DNA of 64,000 nt from Methanobrevibacter thaueri. GTDB lineage: Archaea > Methanobacteriota > Methanobacteria > Methanobacteriales > Methanobacteriaceae. Positions 54,390 through 63,600 of the stretch are shown in pieces. Position 1 is the stretch's first letter. Each line of letters starts with the position of its first letter. The stretch covers positions 49,341 to 113,340 of the forward strand of contig NZ_MZGS01000026.1 in NCBI RefSeq assembly GCF_003111625.1. The letters are read 5' to 3'. The position numbers were made by a program, and so were the translations under genes. The notes under the pieces were generated by a model, which saw nothing but the letters and a program-made list of their open reading frames with translations, had not been told where the DNA came from and did no database searches.

Positions 54390-55670
54390 CTATTTTTTGT
54401 TTTTCTTGTCTTGGATAATATGATTCTGTTTTACCAATACGCGAGTGTTGGAGGGTACATCATCATACAACAAAACCCCTGAACCGATAGTGGAATTGTG
54501 TCCTACCTTCACACCTGGTGAGAAGCTTGAGTTGATTCCTGTCTTGACGGAATCCCCAATGATTGAACCGAACTTACGCCTTCCACTATCAATCATCTGA
54601 TTCTTGATTTTGGTCTTGACTGACCTGTTGTCGAAACGCAAGTTCGCAATGTTGGTCCCTGCAGCTATGTTGCAGTTGGATCCGATGACTGAATCCCCGA
54701 CATAACTCAAGTGACTGACATTGGTATTTTCCATAATGATGGAGTTCTTGATTTCAACGGCGTTTCCCACATGGACGTTGTCCCCAAAGTAGGAATTGCC
54801 ACGAATGTAAGAGTTAGGACCTATGTCACAGTTCTTGCCTATGTATACGTTTCCTTCAATGTATACTCCTGCACGGATGATGCTGCCTTCGTCAAGGAAG
54901 ATTTCCCCATGGATATGTGCTCCATCCTCAACATGACCCTTGATATCTGTTTTGAGTTGGCTAATCAATTCCTCATTCACTTCAATTAGCTCCCATGGCC
55001 TACCGACATCAATCCAATCCTTGCTGGTTTTATGACCAATGACTGTTTTTCCATCAGCAATTTGCAATGACACTGAATCTGTGATTTCGTACTCTCCCCT
55101 TTCTGAGAGTTCTGTTTTCTTGATTTTTTCAAAGATGTCCTTGTTGAATACGTATATTCCCGCATTGACTAGGTTGCTTGGAGCTTCCTCTTTTTTAGGC
55201 TTTTCAACAATGCTTTTGATGTTTCCGTTCTCGATTTCAACTACACCGAATGCGGATGGGTCCTCGACTTCTGTTAAAAGCATCAGTGTGTCAGGTTTCA
55301 TGTAATTGTATTTCTTAATGATTTCGTTGATGATCTCATTGTCCAGAATGATGTCCCCGTTGAGAACAATCAGGCTGTCTTTGATAAAGTCTTCACCATA
55401 GCTTATAGCATTAGCAGTTCCTAAAAAGTCTTTCTGTGTTTTGTATGAAATGTTAACGCCAAAATCATGACCATCACCAAAGTAATCACGAACCATTTCT
55501 TCCTTATATCTGACAATCAATAATATATCCTTAATACCATTGTCTCTTAATGATTCGATGTTATATTGGATGATTGGTTTTCCAGCAACCGGCAACATGG
55601 TTTTAGGCTTTGTAAGTGTTAGTGGCCTCATTCTTGAACCTTCGCCGGCACTTAAAATAATCGCTTTCAC
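54390..55670 (-). CDS. GlmU-like bifunctional sugar-1-P nucleotidylyltransferase/acetyltransferase
   Basis: Enzyme of 426 residues with an N-terminal nucleotidyltransferase (LSAGEGSRMRPLTLTKPKTM at the start) and a C-terminal left-handed beta-helix (about 240-426, with hexapeptides such as IGKNCDIGPNSYIRG). In archaea such enzymes acetylate glucosamine 1-phosphate and form UDP-GlcNAc, or act on glucose 1-phosphate. GTG start after GGGGATAATTAAA. It opens the operon that runs to the ASCH-TPR gene; with the GlmM paralogues it completes a UDP-GlcNAc route. Confidence 0.88.
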   Translation of the reverse strand: MKAIILSAGEGSRMRPLTLTKPKTMLPVAGKPIIQYNIESLRDNGIKDILLIVRYKEEMVRDYFGDGHDFGVNISYKTQKDFLGTANAISYGEDFIKDSLIVLNGDIILDNEIINEIIKKYNYMKPDTLMLLTEVEDPSAFGVVEIENGNIKSIVEKPKKEEAPSNLVNAGIYVFNKDIFEKIKKTELSERGEYEITDSVSLQIADGKTVIGHKTSKDWIDVGRPWELIEVNEELISQLKTDIKGHVEDGAHIHGEIFLDEGSIIRAGVYIEGNVYIGKNCDIGPNSYIRGNSYFGDNVHVGNAVEIKNSIIMENTNVSHLSYVGDSVIGSNCNIAAGTNIANLRFDNRSVKTKIKNQMIDSGRRKFGSIIGDSVKTGINSSFSPGVKVGHNSTIGSGVLLYDDVPSNTRVLVKQNHIIQDKKNKK

Positions 55671-55827
55671 TTTAATTATCCCCTATAAAATCTAATAATA
55701 TTATATGTTTAACTCCTTACTTATTAATTAATTTAACTAAATCAAATGACTAATTTTAAATAATAGTTTTTATAAACTCAAATTATATTAGCTATGCTAA
55801 TAGCAAAAATTTAAAGGAGATTATAAA

Positions 55828-55995
55828 ATGACCGTATATGTTTGTTTACACTGCGAATACAGATTTGACACAGAAAAAGGTGACCCTGCATACAACATCC
55901 CTGCTGGAGCAACTCCTGCAGACATGCCAGACGATTGGGTTTGCCCAGAATGTGCTGCTTTAGGTATTGAAGCATTCATCGCTGAAGAAGAATAA
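55828..55995 (+). CDS. Rubredoxin-like protein
   Basis: Frame of 55 residues with a good AAAGGAGATT ribosome site. It has the rubredoxin layout: CLHC near residue 6, PAGATPADMPDDWVCPEC in the middle. Both CxxCG knuckles lack their glycine (CLHCE and CPECA), and the usual KxxF ending is replaced by an acidic tail. It likely binds one Fe(SCys)4, but redox tuning may differ. Single gene between divergent glmU-like and the DUF4012-like gene. Confidence 0.88.
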   Translation: MTVYVCLHCEYRFDTEKGDPAYNIPAGATPADMPDDWVCPECAALGIEAFIAEEE

Positions 55996-56145
55996 AAAAA
56001 TCTTCTTCAACTTTTTATTTTTAAAAACTATTTTTTCCATAAAAATCTTATAATTCTTAAAAATATTTATATAATTTAATTTTTAAATCTAATATTGTAA
56101 TTTTATTTACTAACATAGTTTAATTAATTAAGCGTGGGAAATAAA

Positions 56146-56865
56146 ATGAAAAGGAAGAAAAAACTGATTATAGCTATTCTTTTAGTTATCCTTGTAGGAC
56201 TATTGGCTTCAATCTACGGGGCATTAAATAGTGGTCCTGACCTTTCACAGGAAGATAAGGACATATTATTATTAACTGCTGACAAATACGAACAGTCCAA
56301 CGGTGGAGTGGACATGGCGTTCATGATCCACTTGAGAAATGGAAGTTTCGACAATTACACTCCAATTTATCCTGGAGGCATGACACACCCAACACAACCC
56401 GCATCCAGTGCAATTGGAGGAGGAAAGATGTTCCTTCACGACAGTCTGTATGATGGAATCGAGGAGGGTATGCAATACGCAAAAGAAATCGTGGAGTATA
56501 ACACTAACATGACTCCTGATGCAGTAGTTCTTGTTTATGACGAAGGAGTAGACAATATTATTGATTCAGTCCGGCCATTGAAAGTAGACGGTGAGGAGAC
56601 AAATCTTAGTGCAACAGACATTATCTGTGAAAACGACGCATATAACGGATACGCCGGTAACGAGGGAGTTTCCGGAACAATGTCCAGGTCAGATGCAGTT
56701 ATGGTACTGGTTAAAGCATTAGCTCAAGCTGCTGCAAACCCTGATAAAAAAGCCACTATGATTCAAGCCGCCTTAAATGAATACTCTAAAGGAAACATTG
56801 TAATGCAACCTGAAGGTTCATTTACAAAACTGCTGGCTACAAAAGGAATTGAATCGTTGAGTTAA
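56146..56865 (+). CDS. Membrane-anchored extracellular protein, DUF4012/LytR-like
   Basis: Protein of 239 residues from the ATG at 56146 with a basic N-terminus and one membrane helix (LIIAILLVILVGLLASIYG), the rest outside the cell. The segment from YPGGMTHP through TPDAVVLVYDEGVDNIIDSV, with a following DAYNGYAGNEG, resembles the DUF4012/LytR-CpsA-Psr layout, in which the protein handles lipid-linked polymers. This is a tentative reading. A GTG start 12 bases upstream is possible. Confidence 0.5.
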   Translation: MKRKKKLIIAILLVILVGLLASIYGALNSGPDLSQEDKDILLLTADKYEQSNGGVDMAFMIHLRNGSFDNYTPIYPGGMTHPTQPASSAIGGGKMFLHDSLYDGIEEGMQYAKEIVEYNTNMTPDAVVLVYDEGVDNIIDSVRPLKVDGEETNLSATDIICENDAYNGYAGNEGVSGTMSRSDAVMVLVKALAQAAANPDKKATMIQAALNEYSKGNIVMQPEGSFTKLLATKGIESLS

Positions 56866-56877
56866 TATTTGAATAAT

Positions 56878-56914
56878 CTTTAAAGAATCTTTATTCTTTA
56901 AAGAACTTTTTTTA
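56878..56914 (+). terminator. Terminator of the DUF4012-like gene
   Basis: CTTTAAAGAAT (56878-56888) pairs with ATTCTTTAAAG (56893-56903), an 11-bp stem followed by a T run. Confidence 0.75.
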
Positions 56915-56916
56915 TT

Positions 56917-56954
56917 TTAAAAAAAATAGTAATAAGAAGATATGGTTATCTTCT
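56917..56954 (-). terminator. Terminator of the second GlmM gene
   Basis: Stem AGAAGATA/TATCTTCT (56935-56942, 56947-56954) overlaps the stop codon; the plus-strand A run (56919-56926) gives T bases on the minus strand. Confidence 0.7.
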
Positions 56955-58290
56955 ATAAGTTTTCATTGATTATTTTTACACATGCATCCCTGATCTCTTC
57001 AGCCCTTTCTTCGCTTCGAGATTCAAGGGTGATTCTGACATAGTCCTCTGTACCTGACGGCCTTACAAGCACCCAACTGTCGTCGGCAAATGTCAATCTG
57101 ACGCCGTCAACTGAATTTACCTCAACGATGTCATCAAAGGCATCAGTCAACAGGTCCTCCATATTCTCCATTACCTTGATTTTGGCCTCTTTTGAACATG
57201 TTATCTTTTCACGGACATTTGGATATGAAGGTATCTCATCAAGCAGTTCGGATAGCTTTCCCTTGTTGGAAACAAGTTCGGCCATTCTCAATCCGGACAG
57301 TATTCCGTCAGGACACATGCAGAAGTCAGGGTGCAGCCATGTTCCTGAAGGCTCTCCGCCAAAACTTGCATTCTTCTCGATTATGACTTCAGCAACGTTA
57401 ACATCACCGACAGGAGTTCTGAATACCTTTCCCTTTACGGACTCGTCCATGCACAAGCCAGCGTCAACGGTTGTGACAATGTCTCCGTCGAACTCTTTTG
57501 ATATCAAAGCCAGTAATGAGTCAAATGGTGAAACATTTCCCTTCTCGTCAACTGTAATCATTCTGTCGGCATCACCGTCATGGGCAATACCCAAGTCCGC
57601 GCCAATGGCTACAACTGTTTTCATCAGTGTCTGGAGGTTTTCAGCATTCGGTTCCGGGTTGCGGCCTGGGAAAAATCCGTCCGGCTGGGAGTTTAGGGTT
57701 GTCACTTCACAGCCTGCTTTTCTAAATACTAAAGGTGATATTTCGCTTCCGGCGCCTGATGCGCAGTCGATTACGACCTTGAAACCTTCCTTGATGTCAA
57801 CCATGTTAACCAAATCGTCAACGTATTGGCCCTTGATTTCTTCATTGACGCTTAACCTTCCCACTTTATCCCATGTTGCTGAGGTGTAGGACTTGTTGAA
57901 GTATATTTCCTCAATTTCATTTTCCTGTGCGGAGGTGTATGCCATTGCATTCTTGTTCCATAACTTTATCCCGTTATATGGAGACGGGTTGTGTGATGCT
58001 GTCAACATTATTCCGGCATCCGCATCAAGCTTTTCAGTAGCATAACCCACCAGCGGTGTTGGAACCATTCCTATTTTGATTACGTCGACTCCGCTTTCAA
58101 GCAATCCTGCTGTAATGGCTTGATCAAGCATCTGGTTTGTGGTTCTTGTATCATATCCTATAACGACACGGCCCTCATTTCCAAGGTAATGCGCCAAGGA
58201 CTTTCCCACATTCAATGCCAATTCACAAGTCACTTCAGAGCCTATCTTTCCTCTTATTCCTGAGGTTCCGAAAAGTTTTTCCGCAGCCAT
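56953..58290 (-). CDS. glmM: Phosphoglucosamine mutase-type phosphohexomutase (paralogue 2)
   Basis: Phosphohexomutase of 445 residues starting at the ATG 58290 (MAAEKLFGTSGIRGK) after a GGAGTGA site; a longer frame overlaps apgM and is not plausible. It has TASHNPSPYNGIKLWN, HDGDADRM and GGEPSGTW. Compared with paralogue 1, its sugar-binding loop reads GGEPSG instead of GGEENGG, so the two may act on different sugars. It lies 11 bases after apgM. Confidence 0.85.
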   Translation of the reverse strand: MAAEKLFGTSGIRGKIGSEVTCELALNVGKSLAHYLGNEGRVVIGYDTRTTNQMLDQAITAGLLESGVDVIKIGMVPTPLVGYATEKLDADAGIMLTASHNPSPYNGIKLWNKNAMAYTSAQENEIEEIYFNKSYTSATWDKVGRLSVNEEIKGQYVDDLVNMVDIKEGFKVVIDCASGAGSEISPLVFRKAGCEVTTLNSQPDGFFPGRNPEPNAENLQTLMKTVVAIGADLGIAHDGDADRMITVDEKGNVSPFDSLLALISKEFDGDIVTTVDAGLCMDESVKGKVFRTPVGDVNVAEVIIEKNASFGGEPSGTWLHPDFCMCPDGILSGLRMAELVSNKGKLSELLDEIPSYPNVREKITCSKEAKIKVMENMEDLLTDAFDDIVEVNSVDGVRLTFADDSWVLVRPSGTEDYVRITLESRSEERAEEIRDACVKIINENL

Positions 58291-58301
58291 CGAATTCACT
58301 C

Positions 58302-59540
58302 CTATGCTCCGAACTTGTGGGCGTAATTCATTAAGTCCATCATGATGTTCATTACGTCTGATCCTCTGATCCTGTTTAGTCCTCCTTTTGCGCATGCCCT
58401 TTCGGAGAATTCGCAAACGTCATCCACTCTCACTTCAGGACCTCTTATAAGAACAGGCACTGGGTCTCCTGAGTGGTTCATGATGGAAATAGGTGTTGAG
58501 TGATCAGCTGTAAGGTAAATGTAAACGTCTTCGAGCTTGATAAGTTCGCTCATGACAACTCTATCAACCTTTTCGATGAATTCCTTTTTCTCCATTGTCT
58601 GACCGTCGTGGCCAGCCTCATCCGCTCCGTCGATGTTGATTAGGAAGAAGTCATGGTCTGAGTTTTTGACCTGGTCGATTATGGTGTCACGGATATTGTC
58701 AAGGTTTGTGTCGATTCCACCGGTCACATCCTCCATTTCTATGATGTCCATTCCGGCGAATCTTCCTATACCCATGATTAAACCTGTTTCTGCAATACAT
58801 GCTGAGTTGACCTCATACTTTTCGTTTAATGATTCGACAACAGGCACCTCACCGGCTCCACGAGGAATGACAATATTTGCAGGAGGTTTTCCTTCCTCTA
58901 TTCTTTTCAGGTTTACCGGATGGTCCTTAACCATCTCATAGGTTTTCACGACCAGTTTGTTTAGGATGTCTGCGGTCTTTGCAGCTTCCGGTGTGTCGTC
59001 AAGTGCCTTTACCTCTTTTGGCTTGTTTCCTTCGACTTTTGGGTCTGCGTCGCTGACCTTATCGGACAGGCCTTCTCCCCTGAGAACCAAAACTGCCCTG
59101 TGACCGGTTGATTCCTTGAATATGATTTTGATGTCAGGATAGTCCTCAAGAACCATCTTGTTCAGTTCGGCAACAATCTCATCGGTTCCTTCCTTGATTC
59201 TTCCGGCACGTCTGTCTGTGACTATAAGGTCCTCATCTGCAGTTGAGAAGTTGCATCTGAATGCGATGTCACCTGGCAGAACTTCGACTCCAACACCATT
59301 CGCCTCGAATGGTCCCCTGCCAGTGTATACCTCATATGGATTGTATCCCAATATTGATAAGTGTGCTGTGTCACTTCCAGGAATTATTCCGGGTGCGATT
59401 GAATCCATAATACCAGTAATTCCTTCTTCAGCCATCTTATCCATATTTGGAGTGTTGGCAGCTTCCAAAGGAGTTTTATTTCCTAATTCTTTAATTGGAC
59501 GGTCACCCATTCCATCCATGATTAAAATAAGACCTTTCAT
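58302..59540 (-). CDS. apgM: 2,3-bisphosphoglycerate-independent phosphoglycerate mutase
   Basis: Archaeal ApgM of 412 residues, an alkaline-phosphatase superfamily enzyme with two Mn/Mg ions. Visible metal-site stretches are ILIMDGMGDRP, PGSDTAHLSILGYNP with the catalytic serine, DGADEAGHDG and YLTADHSTP. AAGGTGATAAT precedes the ATG. Operon with the second GlmM. Confidence 0.93.
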   Translation of the reverse strand: MKGLILIMDGMGDRPIKELGNKTPLEAANTPNMDKMAEEGITGIMDSIAPGIIPGSDTAHLSILGYNPYEVYTGRGPFEANGVGVEVLPGDIAFRCNFSTADEDLIVTDRRAGRIKEGTDEIVAELNKMVLEDYPDIKIIFKESTGHRAVLVLRGEGLSDKVSDADPKVEGNKPKEVKALDDTPEAAKTADILNKLVVKTYEMVKDHPVNLKRIEEGKPPANIVIPRGAGEVPVVESLNEKYEVNSACIAETGLIMGIGRFAGMDIIEMEDVTGGIDTNLDNIRDTIIDQVKNSDHDFFLINIDGADEAGHDGQTMEKKEFIEKVDRVVMSELIKLEDVYIYLTADHSTPISIMNHSGDPVPVLIRGPEVRVDDVCEFSERACAKGGLNRIRGSDVMNIMMDLMNYAHKFGA

Positions 59541-59860
59541 ATTATCACCTTTAATAAATTATACTATTATAGATTTTATTTTTAATAGTTAAAATAATTT
59601 ATTTAAAAAAAAATCATGCAGGGCATCAACGAAAAACTGGAAAGAATTTTGATGCAATATCCTTAAAGGAACAGATGATTAAATTAATGGTTGATATCAA
59701 ATTATGAAAAATTAATTATTCTGTATTCAAGCATATTAAACATGTATGGTGAAAAAAAGTAATCTCGATTAAGGCATATAGATGAATCGCTGAAAAAATA
59801 TAAATTTATGAAAAATATGATTCAATCAGTCTAACCTAAGAGTCGAAAAATGCCCCAAAA
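59541..59860. other. Gene-free AT-rich gap
   Basis: No convincing gene is present in this 320-base stretch. It contains a short open piece (59618-59707, reading about 29 residues ending in SLKEQMIKLMVDIKL) that could be a remnant of a lost gene. Upstream of apgM it has AT-rich TATA-like sequence near 59565-59580. Confidence 0.4.
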
Positions 59861-60565
59861 TCAGATAAGCAGGATTCCAACTATTGCCCCGACAATTGTT
59901 GCTACTAGATTCACATGCTCATTTGTTATAATATGGCGATTTTCAAACAACGCACCAAGGATACTGTCCATAAAGCAACCGACGGTTCCGGATATTACTG
60001 AAACGAAAATTGCTGACAATGGATTTGCAACAATTCCCAAAAAGAATGCCGCAATACCTATGATTGCCGCACCGACGATACCTACAGCTGTTCCGAGTGT
60101 TGAAACTGCACCATTGGTTCCCGGATCCACATTCTGGAATGTTGTTATAAGTCTAGGGTGGGGATCCAATACACCAATTTCAGATGCCAATGTGTCGGCT
60201 GTCGCTGTTGCGATGGCTCCTATGAACCCTCCGACAAACGGCAGGTAATATCCTCCGAATGCAGCCATGAAACATGCCACAACACCATTTGAGATAACGT
60301 TTTTGGAGGTTCTCCTTCCTTCAAACTCTCCAAGGGACATCTTATATTTTTTAGAGTATTTGGTTGCAAGAAGAGACATTACTAAAAAGAGTATGATTAA
60401 CACTAACCAATTTGCCCCTGCGGAAAAAATGATAACAATTCCCATAATCACCATTATCGCTGAACCGAGAAAATCAAGGGATTTTCTTCTATAGGTGATT
60501 ACTCCTAAAATAAACAAGATTATTACATATATCCAGTTAATCATCAATGCTTGCATTTTAACCAC
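59861..60565 (-). CDS. DUF92 membrane protein
   Basis: Integral membrane protein of 234 residues (TIGR00297/DUF92). About six to seven helices; the family stretch GEFEGRRTSKNVISNGVVAC, then ATADTLASEIGVLDPHPRLI, is conserved. Plant relatives (VTE6) phosphorylate phytyl phosphate, so an isoprenyl-phosphate kinase role is possible in archaea but unproven. The first start is GTG at 60565 after GGGAGTG; ATG at 60556 is an alternative. Confidence 0.82.
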   Translation of the reverse strand: MVKMQALMINWIYVIILFILGVITYRRKSLDFLGSAIMVIMGIVIIFSAGANWLVLIILFLVMSLLATKYSKKYKMSLGEFEGRRTSKNVISNGVVACFMAAFGGYYLPFVGGFIGAIATATADTLASEIGVLDPHPRLITTFQNVDPGTNGAVSTLGTAVGIVGAAIIGIAAFFLGIVANPLSAIFVSVISGTVGCFMDSILGALFENRHIITNEHVNLVATIVGAIVGILLI

Positions 60566-60622
60566 AACACTCCCTATAGTATATGTTTTGGTTAAGATGA
60601 TATAAAAGATTAACTAAACAAC

Positions 60623-60664
60623 GAAAAAAAAGAAAAGTTTAATGTTGTTTTGAAACAACATTAA
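60623..60664 (-). terminator. Terminator of the giant adhesin-like gene
   Basis: TTAATGTTGTTT/AAACAACATTAA (60639-60650 and 60653-60664) forms a 12-bp stem with a 2-base loop; on the minus strand it is followed by a T-rich run (plus A run 60624-60637). Confidence 0.78.
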
Positions 60665-60674
60665 TTAAATCCAA

Positions 60675-63600
60675 CTATTTTGTGACTTTCACTTTGCCTT
60701 TAACTGTGTTAGAGATATAGGTAGCAGAGTATTTGTATTTTTTACCGGCCTTGAGTTTTTTGGTAACTTTAGCCTTGATAGTCACTTTAGCAAGACCTTT
60801 GGAATTGGTTTTTGCAGAGTATTTTTTGCCTTTGAATTTAAAGACAATCTTTTTGCCAGATATCGCTTTACCATTAGACCATTTGAGGGTTGCTTTAAGT
60901 GTTAATTTCTTACCTTTTTTAACTTTCACAGTCTTTTTGACCAGTTTGAGAGTTTGTTTTACAACAAGCTTGTTAGAGACTTTGTAAGACTTGTATTCTG
61001 CAGTAATTGTGTAGGTTTTTGGATTTAAGTTGATTTTAAGTCTTGCATAACCGTCCTCATCTGTTCTGCATGAGTAGTGAATAGTGTTCACAAAGATATC
61101 AACAAACTCATCCTTGCCTACAGGTTTGCCGTCGTCACCGATAGCCCTTACGACATAGTATGTTCCATCAACAAAGTCCATTGTGATGTCTTTGTTTTCA
61201 ATCAGACGTTTTACAATGTTTGTTGTAGCGTTTACAGTCTCACCAGTGACAGGGTTAATGATTGTCACATCATATTTGCCAATAGCCAAATTGGAAGTAT
61301 TTAAATAAGCAATACCTTGATCATTTGTTTTGACGGTGTATGTTTTTCCGTCTATGACAAATTGCACATCAGTATTGGCAAGCACATGGCCATCTTTGTC
61401 CAGGAACTCTGCTTGATAGTCATATGGACTGTTCCAACCTCTTGTAAGGTTTTCAGCAATGATTGACTTGAATACTGTCACTTTAGTATTTACTGTTTGT
61501 GGGTTATATTTATTATCACCGCTGTAGATTACCTCTACATCGTGTGTACCTTCACCTATGTCAGGAACTGCAATGGTGGTTTCTCCACCTGTCACGTTTA
61601 CCACTTTGGTTGTATTTCCTATTTTAACTGTCACATTACCTTTTGCATCGTCAGGAAGTGTTACTTTAACAATCACATCATTGCCCGCAACAGTGTTGTC
61701 AACTTCAACATACATATCAGTGGAGGATTTCTCTGCCTTGAATGATGTTGATGAGGAGTTGGACAGGTATTTGTCATCACCTAAGTAGGTTGCAACAACA
61801 TCATAGTCTCCTGCGACAGGAACTGAAATTGTAACTGAATTGGTTTTGGTAATGTTAATACCATATTCAGTGCCGTTTACGCTAATAATCACATATCCTG
61901 TTGCATCGGTTGGCAAGTCAGATACTGTGATTGTTATTTCAGCGCCGTTCACTGCAGCTGAAACAGACATTGGAGCATCATTCTTGAATACTTCAAATTG
62001 GACAGTAGTGGAATTGAATTCATAGTGGTCATCACCGGCATATGTTGCAACAATTGTTTTGTTTCCGGCAGTCAAGTTTTCAACATTGAATGTGGCTTTT
62101 CCGCCTTCGACTTTGGCAGTGTAGTTTACGCCGTTTATTTCTATTGTCACGTTGCCTGTAACGTTTCCAGCATTCACAACAACCTTGACGACATCTCCAA
62201 CATTAGCATCTTTAACTTCAATGGACATTGGAGTTGGATATTTTGGAATGTGCACTAATTTGGTAGTTGTTGCATTCAAGCCATCCTCATTGGTGTAAAT
62301 TACAGTAGCATTGTAGGTTCCAGGAACTTCATCAGCCAAATCAACAGTTGCGGTACCGTTAACAACAGTAGCATTGTATGTGTTGTTTCCAATCTTGATT
62401 GTTACATTTCCACTAGCATTGCCAGGAACATGGACTACTACAGTTCCGTTTCCTAAATCATCAATATCGATTCCTTCTTCAGGAGGTTTAGGAGCCACGG
62501 TAATCTTATCGGTAGCGTTATCAGGAGCGTATTTGTCATCACCGTTGTATGTTACGGTCACGTTGTGTTCACCTTTTGGAACATCCAATATGATGATCTC
62601 GTTTTCGCCGCCAGATACAGGAACTGTCTTAGTGATATTGCCTATTGTGACTGTCACATTACCTGTAGCGTCTTCAGGAACAGTTACTTTAACTATTGCA
62701 GGTTCGCCTTCAGTAATGTTTTCAACAGTTACATTGATGTTAGCGGTATCGACTTTGGTAACAATTACTTTAGCAGTGTCATTAGTGCTTTCTAAGTATT
62801 TGTCGTTTTCAATGTAAGTTACTTTAACATCATAAGTGCCTTCTTTTAATCCAGTGACATTAAGTTGGCCTACGCCGTTTGTAATCAGTACGTAGTAATC
62901 TACTCCATCGATATTTACATAAGCTGCACCATTGTAGTTAGGAGCCTCGATGTTGATTGTAGCGTTTTCTCCTACTTTAATTTCATCACCGGTTACATTT
63001 ATGCTTGAAGCGTGTTTTACAACTTCAAATACTGTACTGTTGAATCCTGCGTAATAGTCATCAGTTTCAACAGATCTTGCAACAATAGTGTAGTTGCCAA
63101 CAGCATCAGCATCAAAGGTGTAGTTACCGTTTGCGTCAGGAGTGTAGACCACACCATTAATAGTAACAACAACAGGAGTTGAATTAGTTACATTGAATAC
63201 GAGTTTGCCATCAACTTCAACAACATCAGCAGCATTGATAATAATAGTAGCATTCTGTTTAGCAACAACATTGAATGCTGTAGCATTAGCTAAATCAGTA
63301 GCATTATACTTATCATCACCAAGATAATATGCATGAGCTGTGTACTCACCTTCTGGTAAGCCAACAACCAATACAGCTACACCATTATTGATGTCAACAG
63401 TGTAGTTGTGTCCTCCAACTTCAACAATCACTTTACCACTAGTTACATTACCCATAGTCACAGTAACGGTCACATTCTGACCAACAGTAATATTCACAAC
63501 AGGAACAACAACACTATCAATCACAGCAGCGTGCTTGAAGATAGTGAATGTTTTTGTAGTGCTGTTAGCATAATACTTGCCGGATTCGTAAACTGTAGCA

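Noticed and set aside
59618..59707. Short frame resembling a transposase or IS remnant
   Set aside because: Too short (29 codons) with no inverted repeats or recognised motif; recorded only as gap content.
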